From Anseranas semipalmata (taxonomy: Eukaryota; Chordata; Aves; Anseriformes; Anseranatidae), in assembly GCA_013399115.1 (NCBI GenBank), contig VXAA01001407.1, positions 365,265 through 429,264 on the forward strand: a stretch of DNA of 64,000 nt. Direction: 5' to 3'. Shown in pieces: positions 39,601 to 50,711 of the stretch; position 1 is the stretch's first letter, and each line of letters opens with the position of its first letter. The notes under the pieces were generated by a model. The model worked only from the letters and a program-made list of their open reading frames with translations, did no database searches and was not told the DNA's origin. Both the position numbers and the translations under genes were made by a program.

Positions 39601-39783
39601 AACAACCGACCATTCCAGCAGGCTGCGAATACCACTACAATTTGGTCTATTTTTCATATCAAGTAGACTATGGGCTCTGGGTTTGGGTTAATTAAAGAAA
39701 CCTTCTTTTCAGTTTCCTACGCTTTGTTTGCAGCACAACGAGCTGGCTCTAAAACAGAGCCAGTCGCGGAGCAAACCCTTCCT

Positions 39784-39925
39784 GTTTCATACATATGGAA
39801 GCGAGATACAGAGGGATTAAATGTCTTGCCTGTGCTCACACAAAAAATATCTGGGGCAAAAGCTAGGAATTGAACCAAAGTTTTCAAGTTCAAATCAACA
39901 TCATCTTCCTTCATTAACCCTGCGC
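39784..39925 (-). mobile_element. MIR-type SINE, reverse orientation
   Basis: In order: tacatatggaagcgagatacagag, gattaaatgtcttgcctgtgctcacac, tctggggcaaaagctaggaattgaacc, then a decayed tail. This follows the reverse MIR layout (…gaaactgaggcacagagaggttaagtgacttgcccaaggtcacac…agccaggaattgaaccc…) well. Confidence 0.75.
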
Positions 39926-41822
39926 TCACTAACTACAAGGTTGTTCGCAGATCTGTATTTGCAAGCTGAAACATCGGAGCCACGTTCTGCCTTTGGGCAG
40001 GCAGGGGCTAAGCGCGGGGCGGGGGGAACAACACGTATCGCAAGCATACATGTTCCCTTAGCAATAGCGACCCGTGGCTTTGCTGCGTGACGCTTTAGAA
40101 AAATCAAACCTAGGAAAAAAACCTCCTATATTTTGATTTCCTGTTTTGGGAAGGAAGTCTAGATTCTGCTATTTCTCTGCAGAGTTCTCTGTGCAAACAG
40201 CCACAGAAACAACAAGCTGTGTTGCGCTTCAGAAAAAAAAAAAGTAAATAATCACTTAATAGATTTCTCTAAACATCTGGCCTGCAGTTCACCCATTCTG
40301 AATAAAAAGGAAAAAAGGAGCATTTCTAATATTTGTTTTATTAAAGAAGGAAAGAACAGCATACTATTATATTACTTTGTCTTCAGAAGACAAATGTTAT
40401 AACACCAAGTTGTTTTGTTCGATTTATTTTTTACATTATTATTCACACCGAGAATGTGTGATTTTAGAGGCTCTTTCTTCAGCCAAATAAAAAATCTTTT
40501 TTTGTTATTGTTTTTTAAAGAATAAATGAACCTGAAATTAGGACAACTTCCAGACAAATTGCAAATCTTCACTTCAAACCATGGATGTAGGCAGGCACCT
40601 CAAGGAAACACTAACAAGACTAAAAAATAATCGCAATAACACGGGCAAAAACATTGCTGTTTTCACAATAACACGAGCTGAAACATTCCCCAAACCTTCA
40701 GTCTGGCATATCCAAACTGGAAAATGTCAGGTCAGATGGTTAAAGTTGTACACAACTAAAACAAAGTCTTATAATGGGAAACGTCTTATTAAGATTTAGT
40801 AAGGATCCAAAGCACTCCCAACGCCCAAGAACCAGCAGGTGAGTACACATAATAAATCCCAAAATATGTTTACATGGGAGACAAAACACGCTTCATTACT
40901 TGGCTTCAATACCACATTTTTGGTTACCAGAAAAGAGGATTGTCATTACTTGCCTCTGTCAATAAACAGAGTTTCTGTTGTATGGGAAATTATGGCATAT
41001 CACAATTTCTCTTTGACATATTTCAAGTGGAAATTCCAAACTACTTTAATTTGGAAACACCTAAATAGTTTTAGCTTCATAATGAACATTGATAGTACTG
41101 AAATATATCATTAAAAAAAAAAGTAAAAACCATGCCACGATCCCAACGTGCCTAAAAGGAATAAAAGACAACAGAACAGCCTAAGCACAGCATTTCAATG
41201 TCCTTGGATTAAAACACTTAACAGAATGAAAAAAGGATTTACTGAAGACGCTGTCAGAGTAGTGTTGCTCACATGTGAGAAAACAGAAGTTTCTCAAGGG
41301 ACTGCCACTTCTTTTCCAAAATGCTGTGTTTGCCAGTTCTACCTAAACTACGAGACGAGGTGTTCAGGCCGTCTCGCTTGCTGAATAACCCCCCCCCACG
41401 ACAAAACCCCACCACTTCGCAGCCCCTGCGTGCCAGCAGCACGCCGCTCCCGAGATGTTGACACAAGCGCCGGCTCACTTGGGAAGCACTTCGGAGCCGG
41501 CCCCCAAAGAAACGCCTGTCATTAGGGCTATCAGTTTTAAAATCATTTACAAAACTGAAGAATTTCCTGTTTCTGTAAGTGGCTCTAACTAGCTCTTTCC
41601 AGCAGAAATCCCTGGAGAGGCAAATTGTTTTGCTCCACACAGAACTGCAACTGGTAATGCTGCAAAACCAAGGGACTGCCAAGAAGCCAAGCGTGGTCCT
41701 TGACAGGCAGGGCCCTCCACAGCAGGCCCTCTGGGATCACTGCCTGAAGGTGGGGTAGGACGGGTGTCCTCTAAACCACTGACACCTTTGCCATAGGCTT
41801 TAAAAGGAGCAGAAGCACAGTC

Positions 41823-41853
41823 AATAATAATAATAATAATTATTATTATTATT
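41823..41853. repeat. (AAT)n/(ATT)n inverted simple repeat
   Basis: About six AAT units are followed directly by about five ATT units, forming an AT-only palindrome that could extrude as a hairpin or cruciform. A T run follows. Confidence 0.9.
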
Positions 41854-42179
41854 TTTTATCAACAACATATTTACTTCAGGATTAGCCCCAGGACGGTTCA
41901 GGCCCTGGAGGTGCTTCAGTCTGAACAGTCAATTAGTGTCAACGCTAGCCTACTTTTTCAGTCTTTGATGAAAAAAAGAAGCCTCTCCAAGTCTTCTAGT
42001 TGTGGAATTGGATGGGAAATGGAAATCCATCCAATTATCAGAGGTGAAAATTTTCCATTAAACTCCTGCGTCATTCAGTTTCAGTGATATAAGAAACCAT
42101 CTTGATCCTATAGCCCAATTTGTTAAGCCAGTCTTCTACATATTGATCTGATTACCAAGGAAAATACAGAGGGGAAAGA

Positions 42180-42610
42180 AAACAGTAAGAGCCGGTCATG
42201 TGGTTTTACGAGACGTGGGTCAAAAATCTTAGCCCTGATCGTCTCCTGGGGACCGTATCGACCTCTGGCTTACCAAGAGTTTACTGAGAATATCCCAGCT
42301 CAAGAGGAAATGCAGCGAGGTCTATAACCTGACGGGATAACACTCAGCTCCGCAACACCACCAGCGCTATCAATGCAGGCTCACGGCTGCACCTGCCCGG
42401 GCTAGCGGATCAGCAGAAACACCGTGTAAGGGAACGTGACACGGACAAGGAAGGTGCTGATGACTGCCGCAAGGAAAACGCGGGGCAGCTCTGGAAAACA
42501 GCGGGGGCATTGCCCTTTGGGTGAATCTTGCTCGCGGATTCCAGGATGCTCTGCCCCCACTTCAAAGCAACGCTTTCGACTCCATTTGCGTTTAAGGAGT
42601 TGACATGGAT
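42180..42610. promoter_or_regulatory. CpG-enriched intronic patch
   Basis: Roughly 25 CpG across 430 bases inside an otherwise CpG-poor intron. No open frame of note and no repeat recognised. Possibly an intronic enhancer or a decaying CpG island. Confidence 0.3.
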
Positions 42611-45309
42611 AACAATTATTTCCTGGAAATGAGGGTGTGCCTGCTGACTCTCTGAGATGCTTTAAAGAAACTTTTACCTGTGCTTCCTAGAGGAATCTCT
42701 CACCAGGCCGCCTGCCCGGCTGCCGCAGGCGCTCCTCCGCCATCCCCAGGAATCTCCCTCTTTGGCTAGAGAGCTTTGCACAGCGTTTCTGAAATCCTGC
42801 TTTCTAGACAGGCTCTCCACTCCGTGCAATTATGACATTGTTTCTGATGTGAATGGTTCTCATTGCCACCAACCTCCTCCCTGCCTTTCCCCCAAAATAA
42901 AAAATCCTGGTTGAAAACCAAAACAAATAGTAGATTTTTATCACATAGAATTTGTTAATAATACTTTCCCTGAAATAGTTCCCAGGCCTTTTTTAATGCT
43001 CAAATAAAGGCCCAAACATTTACGGCCAGCACTCTAAGCCAACTAATAATTTATCTGAGCCATACTGAAAAGCTCAAGAGGGATTTTGAATGAAAAATTT
43101 AGTGAATAAACCGATAGCCAAATACTGCCTTGGAGCCCTGCCACTGTAATACAGAGGACGTACGGAGCTCTGTCAGTGACCAAGACGTATACTGAAAAAC
43201 AAACAGTCAATCAGATGATAGTTAAGTCTTGTCAATCTAAAGCAGAAAGGATAATGTCTTTTAGTAAACGGTGAGCCTTAATATTTCCTGACTCCTGTGG
43301 CACACAGATGACTGGGTGTTAAACTCTTAGTGTTTTAAAGGGGGAAAAAAAAAATATATTTAATCATTTGACAATAAGATAAGAAAGGCAAAACTCTGCT
43401 TTCAGAATTTCATGGGAAACTTACTACATGGAGAATTCCCAAAGATTTTACTGACTGTTACAGAATACGCATGCACAAACCAAGGATTAAACCTTTTCAT
43501 AGCTGATCAGGAAAAAAATGATTTCTTTTAAGTCACTTCAGAACTTTAAAATTGCCTTGAGGTAGCTAAAACAATGATTTTCAGGGCTGAGGCTGCCATG
43601 TTGCCAAATGTAAAATAAAATATTTGTCAACTCTTAAAGCTCTTTTAAGAAGGAAAGAATTTCAGGGTATATAAAGAAGCAATCTTCCCAACTTAGTAGT
43701 TTGTTTAAAATTTCTTTCAATTCACTATTTTGCAGCATCATGAACTTCGGACCATGAAAAGGTCATGCTGTAACTGAAAAGATTTTTTCCTCCTCCTTTT
43801 GTTTTGTCTCATGTTTTTTTTCACCCTATGGTGCAGCTAAAAGAAAATGAATTCATATCGAAGGGGAATATGAAAAACCAGTCTTTACAAGTTACTGCAC
43901 GGTAGTTTGCTTCCAATATTGCAACAGATTGGAGTTTCGAGCACCCTGTGGCTTTGGCTGGACCAAGAGGACTGGTTTAGCCTTGATTCGAACCTGCTGC
44001 TTACAACACACTGTAAGCCCTTCCCATACAGCAGACTTTTAGTGAGGGCTGCGTGAAAAAAATCTCACTGCTAGCCAAAGCCAGGAAAAAGTAAAATGTT
44101 TTATATTTGTATATTCCTTTTTACAAACAATTTTGAGTGCAAAACTACAGAATTCATGTTCTAAGAACATGTACATTTTACTCCGACAAAAGAATTTTGC
44201 TACTTTTTTACTGGCTTTCCAGCTTCCATATAATATAAAAAAGATGTGAGAAATTTCAATTTTAGAATATGAAGAGACTGGATGTCATAATTGTTGTGGT
44301 CTTTGCAGCTTTACTGAATTGGACTCTTGTTGCCTGTTAAACATTCTGCCCCATTTACCACCTTGGGGATATTCTGTGCATGTGTGCATGCACAGGGGCA
44401 TATTTAATTGATTGTTTCATCTCCTGAAATACTCAGAGATCTGGAAATTACTTTCAGTAAGCAAACAAACAGTTGGAATCAGCTCTGGAACTTATCTGGG
44501 AGTCTGGAGACTCCAACGTTGAGCTAAATATACCAGGAAGCCTGGACTTGTATTTCAGCACTTCTGTTTCTAACTACGACCCAGAATCAGAGATTAAATT
44601 AAAAGGAAAAACAATTTGTAGTTAAAAATGATTCAAAGATAATTTAGCAAGGCTGAGAGTTTCTTGTGTCTCAGCTGTCCCTTTACTGTGTACATTTAAG
44701 CCCAAATCAAGATGCATGCGAGTAATCGTGTATACCACCTCATTGGTATTTCTCAGGGTGCACAGAGTTAAGCACAAAGATAAGTCTTGGTGATGTCTGG
44801 GCTCTAGAGCACATTCCATCCGAGAGTTGCAAAACAACTTTAAGAAGAAAGATGCTGTAATAATTAACGGTATACAGCTTGGGCTCATGAGATTTGGTTT
44901 AGCAGGATCTTGAGTGAATTGTTTGAGAGAGGTCTCTGAAATATGTAAAGAATTTAACTACTAGTCCCTTGGTTTCACTTCAGCTTTTCATCCTCAGCTG
45001 TACACACTTCTCCCTGTTGCCCCAGTTTCCAAAGTGCAACATATTTCCTTGGCTCCTAATGACGCTGTTGGGGACACAAATGCATTTTGTCGGCTGAGTG
45101 GTCGCATTGGGCCAAGAGAAGCCTACCAGCTATATAGGTGGGAGAAAAACAGGTTTACAATTGCAAATGTGGAGTTAAGCCTCCCAAATAGAAATGAACT
45201 GGAAGCAAACTTCTGAACTTTGGGAAAGTTTAAATCTGTCTTTTCTCAACTCACAGCACTCTGACTCAATACTCATCTCAATGGCTCACCGCAGTTTGGG
45301 GAGACAGGG

Positions 45310-45470
45310 AATAATATTTTTATTATTCCCATTCTACAGATGGTCGAATTGAAGCCCTGCAAGGTTTATTGACTTACTCCAAGTTGCACAGCATGCTTGA
45401 ATGGAAGCAGAACCCCAGCTGGCCTGATTCCCACTCCTATGCTTTTAACCATTACACTATATTTGCTCCT
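45310..45470 (-). mobile_element. MIR-type SINE, reverse orientation, well preserved
   Basis: In order: ttattattcccattctacagatgg, ttgacttactccaagttgcacagca, gaagcagaaccccagctgg, cctgattcccactcc, taaccattacac. This is the whole reverse-complement MIR core plus its tRNA-like end, and the clearest ancient SINE in the window. Confidence 0.8.
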
Positions 45471-47024
45471 TTTAACATCTGATTACTTTATTGCTTTAAG
45501 CAGCACCAAATTTTATACTCACATTATTTAAGTTACACTAAAACTCTTTGTCACAATACCGAGACAAAACTATAGATTTTTTTCCCCCCATCAATCTATG
45601 GGCAGGAATTTGGTTTCGTTTGTCTACATGCGAACATGCATAGGGGCAGTGTGAGGATCCAGGCACTGAGAAATTAATTCTATCCTCATTTTCATGAATT
45701 AAATTAAGAGCAGAAATTAGTTGTTATTATCTTCACCCTATTTATTGCAAAGCTAATAAAACATCACGTTTTAGATGCTTGTTACTGCGTACTTCTGCTA
45801 GCGTATCACCTCCAAGTACCAATGACTAAACAACTAACACAGCCCAGTAATGTTTTCACTGTACGACTCTGTTGCTTAAGCAAATATGAAATAGTTGGAC
45901 CTTGGCTGAGGTTGTTATATAACAGCAGGAACACTGGTGAAGCATCTTCCAAAAGTGAGTTATTTATCTGGCCAGGGAGCTGTCTTTTTTCTTTCTTTCT
46001 CTGCACACTCATGAACCTGACCCAACTTGTTTCCAGAAAAGAATCTGCGATTGTTGTTGCCAAACAATGACTGCAATCATTTTTCTCCAGCCATACATTG
46101 AAATTGCAGGGAGGGTGAGGGGAAAGGAAGAGAGAGAGGGAGAGAGAAAAGCTCTTTTGTTTGAAAGTGTGAAGAGCTCTGTCGAAACATGTCTCTTCAG
46201 GGTAGTTTTATGTTGCAGAACTGATAAGAAAAAAAACAGCATAATGATTTCCTTCTGCTTACAGTGCCTACTCCTCTGAGCTTTTTCTTCTGCTCCTGGT
46301 GCCCATTAGGAGTCAGATAACTCTTGAAAAAAAGCACCTCCCATACCTCAGCGGTGTTTAATACATTCAGCACACTTTCTTTTTTTTTTTACGTTTTATA
46401 ACATTTGACAAAATCTCTGTCCCTATAATTTCCCCCCCACACCACCCCCTGCAGTTCCCCAAAGGGCTTCTGTCTCCACATTGAATTTTCGGGGTGTCTC
46501 AGCCTATCTGGCAATCTCTGCTGACCAGGCTGTTGTGCCAAAGCTTATGGACTGGGGGGGCATCCAAAAGGGAGATCCACTGCTTATCTGAGGGCTCTCT
46601 TCCATCCAGAGCCTGCAACTTATGAGCTAGGGAAATCAGCACAGAGAAGTTTTAATTGAAAAAAATCTCTTAATGGCCTAGCAAGAAAACCATGGGATCT
46701 GCTGGAGAATCTTAAGAGTCAGAGAGAATCACCTTGCTGCTAATTCACCTTGGTTCACAAAACTGAAGGAAAAGTATCACACATAAGCGAAAAAGGAGGA
46801 GGTTACAAAGGCAGCACAGAGGAAGCGATGGAGCATCCAACAGGCAAAAGCTCTTCAGTGCAAGGAGAGAGGGAAAACGAGCCAAACTCTTCTTTCCACA
46901 CTAATTAATTAAATAAATAACATTCCTGCCAAAAGGTTGCCAGCCACCTTTAAACTGAAATGCAACGTGTTCACACTGGATCAGCCGAGGAACGTAGCAG
47001 TTCCTGTCCATTCCTGCTTACAGA

Positions 47025-47055
47025 TTTTTTTTTTAATTAAAAAAAAAAAAAAAAA
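47025..47055. repeat. T10-AATT-A(n) palindromic tract
   Basis: Ten T are followed by AATT and about seventeen A, a self-complementary homopolymer pair in the intron. It is likely unstable in replication and sequencing. Confidence 0.85.
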
Positions 47056-49943
47056 GAAAAGCCTTTGCTTTGGAAAGAATTTTCTAGTGTGTGACTACTG
47101 TAATACATAATAAATCAGCCTCCTTAATCTTTTTATGAAAGATGAACAAAATAGATTGGTCTTGTTTGAGTTTGTTCTGTACAGGAGCTGGACTTAATCC
47201 TTTCATAACAAGCACGGAATCTGTTCGTACGCTACTTTAGCCATCCTTCAGAGGAAAAAGCCATATCTAAACTCCAAAGCACCCATGCTGCTAATCTCAA
47301 CACTTAACCTGGTTTGTATCCTGCTGTGTTAGGCTAATTTTTTCAGAGTGCTTGTCTGAAGCCAGTGCTGGGCAGTCTTGACCGAAATGTTCTTCCTTGA
47401 CAGCCCCTCATGCATACAGGAGTTTGGAGCGTCGGGGCAGTTTTCCCTGGCTTAAGTGTCAACCAAAAAGCTTATGTTCAGCTGAACCCTGGGCACGTAG
47501 CTCTGGATTGAAAAGCTGTGCTAAAATACAGGGGAGAAGCTCGAACTGACTGGATTTCATTTCCAGCACAGTGAAACCTGCCTGTGCTAACTTCAAAAAG
47601 GAAAGGAAAATTGTTAGGGTTCCCCCCCCTCTACTTCAAGGACCGAGTTTTGCCTCTCTGCTTGGTTGGTTAAAAACAGGTATCGGTAGTCCTCATAAGC
47701 TTTCCTCATAAGGTAGGGAGCATTTTAATAGGGGAATCTGCCTTAAGGATACTTCTCTCACCAATCCTAGAAAATTAATCGTTTACTTCTACAGATTAGC
47801 AATTTAAGGAAAAACAGGCAGGCTGATATGGGGGCTCATGCAGATGAAAGTATCTACCACATCATCGAGAAACTTGATACATTCCTCCTTTATAAAGTAT
47901 CTCTCAATATTCTGGGGACATCTGGAAACTTGTACTTTCCTTTTGAAAAGGTTTTGCTTTCATTTTCTTCAAAATTACAAGCAATTTTAACTTTCACATT
48001 TTTTTTTTTCAACCAAGGGAAAAAAAAAAAACACCCGAAAAACCCAGAAGCATTTTCATGGCTTTAAGCAACAGCCACAAACAACTTCAGGGGCTTTTAT
48101 GCACATCTGATGTACACTGACCTTGTGCCACAAACACAGATGGTGATGATGATACAAAGCTTTGGCGCTGTAGGAGCCAAAGGAATGCATCAGTTTGTAC
48201 CACAGCTTATACCAGTATCCTCCTCACAACCTCCCTACAGGACATGGAGAGGAATAATGTCCTGGTCTCTTCTCGTTGATCCAACGAGCAGGATGGGCGG
48301 TTTGCAGCTGACAGACATTTGTTAAGGGTAGGGATGATTGCTTTTGTTTCCACATGCAGCCCGGGGTCCTGGCTTCAGACCAGACCTCCCTCCTGTGACA
48401 CCTCGTGGGTCAGTGGACTTCTCCGTTACCTAGACGTGATTCAGAGGCCAGCACAACTCAACCAGAGAGCAATTTTTTTTTTTTATGTTTTCTACTACAA
48501 ATTGCACAAGCTTCATATACTGAGCTCTGCAGATGTGTCGGCGCACTGCTGCTTTTACACGACATGCAATGGTAAATCGGGGATCCCAAACTCGCTACTG
48601 TCCTTCACAGACATTTCCTGTTCTGAAAGCCCTCCCGTGCCTCACAGGTTCATCAGCTGCTGGAGAGATTTTGAATAAACTGTTCTTTATTTATGATGTG
48701 CCCCTCACTTCTCTGGACAGGTGTGCTGCTAAATTTTACAGCTGCACAAGTTCTTCAGTAAACAGATTCTTATTGAGTCATGGCACGGGACAGGGGAGTC
48801 AGAACCTGCTGTTATTCAGGAGCGGAGAAGTGACCGACACAACGGCAGAGTGCTGGGGCTTGGGTAATGCACAAACGGTGCTTGTGCATTTCGCACCAAA
48901 TACTGGCTTCTACGTACTTACAAGTCATGAACAAGCCACTTTGTAAAGCAGTGCTTGGACAACGTACGTTTTTGCATTAACTAAATACAACACTGGGAAA
49001 TAACACTGTAAGCTTCCTGCTCACGTAGCTAACGGCTAGACTTTATGAAGGGAGGTATTCAGATAAGCAATAGCCTCCAGCTAATCTTTTCCTGAAACCC
49101 TACAGAAGGCAATAACCTTAGACAAGCCTGAGCCAGCTGCCCCTTCCACTTACATCTTCAACTTCCCTGACCGTAAATTTCTTTTTCCTTTTATCAAAAA
49201 ACTCTGACCATTTTGCAGGGTCTGATCCAGCTTCCTATGAAGTCATTGGCAATTGAATTGTTGTCTTAAAATACTTACAGGAGAAAATGAACGTTTTCTG
49301 AAACTGCTACGTAGGCAGAAAACATTGCACTGAGTACATATGTTAAGCAAGGTAACAGGCACATACATCAGTGTATGTAACCTCTAAAGGACACAGAGGC
49401 AAGTTCAGAAATCATTCTGGTTCTACACGATAGCTCAAACCAAAGGTAGATTTACTTTCATCTTAGTTAAAAGACCCAGAGGAAACCCCCTTCTCAATCA
49501 TAAGTGAATAATTACAAATGCTGGCAGAGACACACATTTTCCATTTCAAATCCTTTCTTAAAAGTTAATATCACAAGTATGAAGTCTATGTGTCAATGTC
49601 TTCCCTAGCCCTCTTTTGAACTTAGTTCCCTACGAATGTAATAACCCATAACCTTTCTTGGGAAACAGCAAATCTGTTCTCAACACTAAACCTCGAGAAG
49701 CTTAAGAAGCCAAAGAAAAACTGTTGCATGGAAATGCTGTGTGAATATACACCAGAGGAGTTCTTTACATGTTTCTACCACGTGTGTAAACAATAACAAC
49801 TGCTATCATTTATATTGTGCATTTCTTATCCTATCCACGAGAGACTAATATGATCAGGATTTCAGGTGCGCTAGATCCCATACTAAAAGAAGAAAGAAAA
49901 CAAGGGGAAAGACAGTCACTGCTTCAGATGCCTTCTAATCCAT

Positions 49944-50574
49944 GGCTGGAAAGCTGCCCAGCAGAAAAGGCCCTGGGTTGACAGCCGGCTGAACACAAGC
50001 CAGCGATGTGCCCAAGAAGGCCAATGGCATCCTGGCTTGTACCAGAGCTAGTGTGGCCAGCAGGGCTAGGGAAGTGACTGTCCCCCTGTACTCAGCTCTG
50101 GTGAGGCCGCACCTCGAGTACTGTGCTCACTTTTGGGCCCCTCACCGCGAGAAGGACATCGAGGTGCTGGAGCACGTTCAGAGAAGAGCAACAAAGCTGG
50201 TGAAGGGGCTGGAGAACGAGATGCATGAGGAGTGGCTGAGGGAGCTGGGGCTGTTTAGTCTGGAGAAGAGGAGGCTGAGGAGAGACCTCATCGCTCTCTA
50301 CAACACCTGAAAGGAGGCTGCAGCAAGGTGGATGTAGGTCTCTTTTCTCAGGTGACAAGTGATGGGATGCAAGGAAATGGCCTCAAGTTGTGCCAGGGGA
50401 GGTTCAGATTGGCTCTCAGGAAGAATTTCTTCAGGGAAAGGGTGGTTAGGCTTTGGAATGGGCTGCGCTGGGAAGTGGTGGAGTCCCCATCCCTGGAGGT
50501 ATTTAAGAGGCATGTGGATGTGGCACTGGGGGACATGGTTTGGTGGTGGGACTCAGTGGGTCAGGTTGAGGGTT
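49944..50574 (+). mobile_element. CR1 LINE, 5'-truncated 3' portion of ORF2, runs into assembly gap
   Basis: This is an avian CR1 (Chicken Repeat 1) non-LTR retrotransposon fragment in plus orientation. The frame at 50008-50310 reads [19 protein letters not shown], then [13 protein letters not shown], then [20 protein letters not shown], the typical C-terminal part of the CR1 reverse-transcriptase polyprotein. It then stops. The expected continuation ([51 protein letters not shown]) is found from 50328 in another frame. This implies a one-base deletion near 50308-50312 (the copy has aacacctg where I recall aactacctg). The catalytic part of the reverse transcriptase is missing, so the copy is dead. 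Its 3' end, normally a short octamer microsatellite, is hidden in the N run. Similarity to the family appears high, so it is the youngest repeat in the window. Confidence 0.95.
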
Positions 50575-50692
50575 NNNNNNNNNNNNNNNNNNNNNNNNNN
50601 NNNNNNNNNNNNNNNNNNNNNNNNNNNNNNNNNNNNNNNNNNNNNNNNNNNNNNNNNNNNNNNNNNNNNNNNNNNNNNNNNNNNNNNNNNNN
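50575..50692. other. Assembly gap (118 N)
   Basis: A run of 118 N begins within the last part of the CR1 element and ends at a TA microsatellite. The true length is unknown. The missing sequence presumably holds the CR1 3' terminus and more of the TA repeat. Confidence 1.
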
Positions 50693-50711
50693 TATATATA
50701 TATATATATAT
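50693..50711. repeat. (TA)n microsatellite at gap edge
   Basis: About nine TA dinucleotides directly follow the N gap. The array probably extends into the gap and may be the reason the assembly broke. Confidence 0.9.

Larger units (their letters stand above)
31343..42179 (-). other. Intronic DNA with scattered MIR-type fragments
   Basis: Apart from the MIR-like copies at 36462 and 39784 and the simple repeat at 41823, no element is recognised. Open frames up to 137 codons (41269-41682) have no family signature. Confidence 0.5.
42611..49943 (-). other. Intronic DNA, AT-rich
   Basis: It contains the MIR copy at 45310 and the palindromic T/A tract at 47025. Otherwise no gene, RNA or named repeat was seen. 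42.8-44.6 kb is nearly devoid of open frames. Confidence 0.5.

Noticed and set aside
40374..40391. Minus-strand GAAGACAAA|gtaata (EDK before a GT), considered as the end of the missing KCNQ1 penultimate exon
   Set aside because: The preceding codons in that frame read ...HLSS and meet a stop shortly upstream, instead of the expected ...RLNRV. Not the KCNQ1 exon.
43970..44020. tRNA B-box-like gattcgaacc
   Set aside because: No A box, no cloverleaf and no terminator. At best a remnant of a tRNA-derived SINE.
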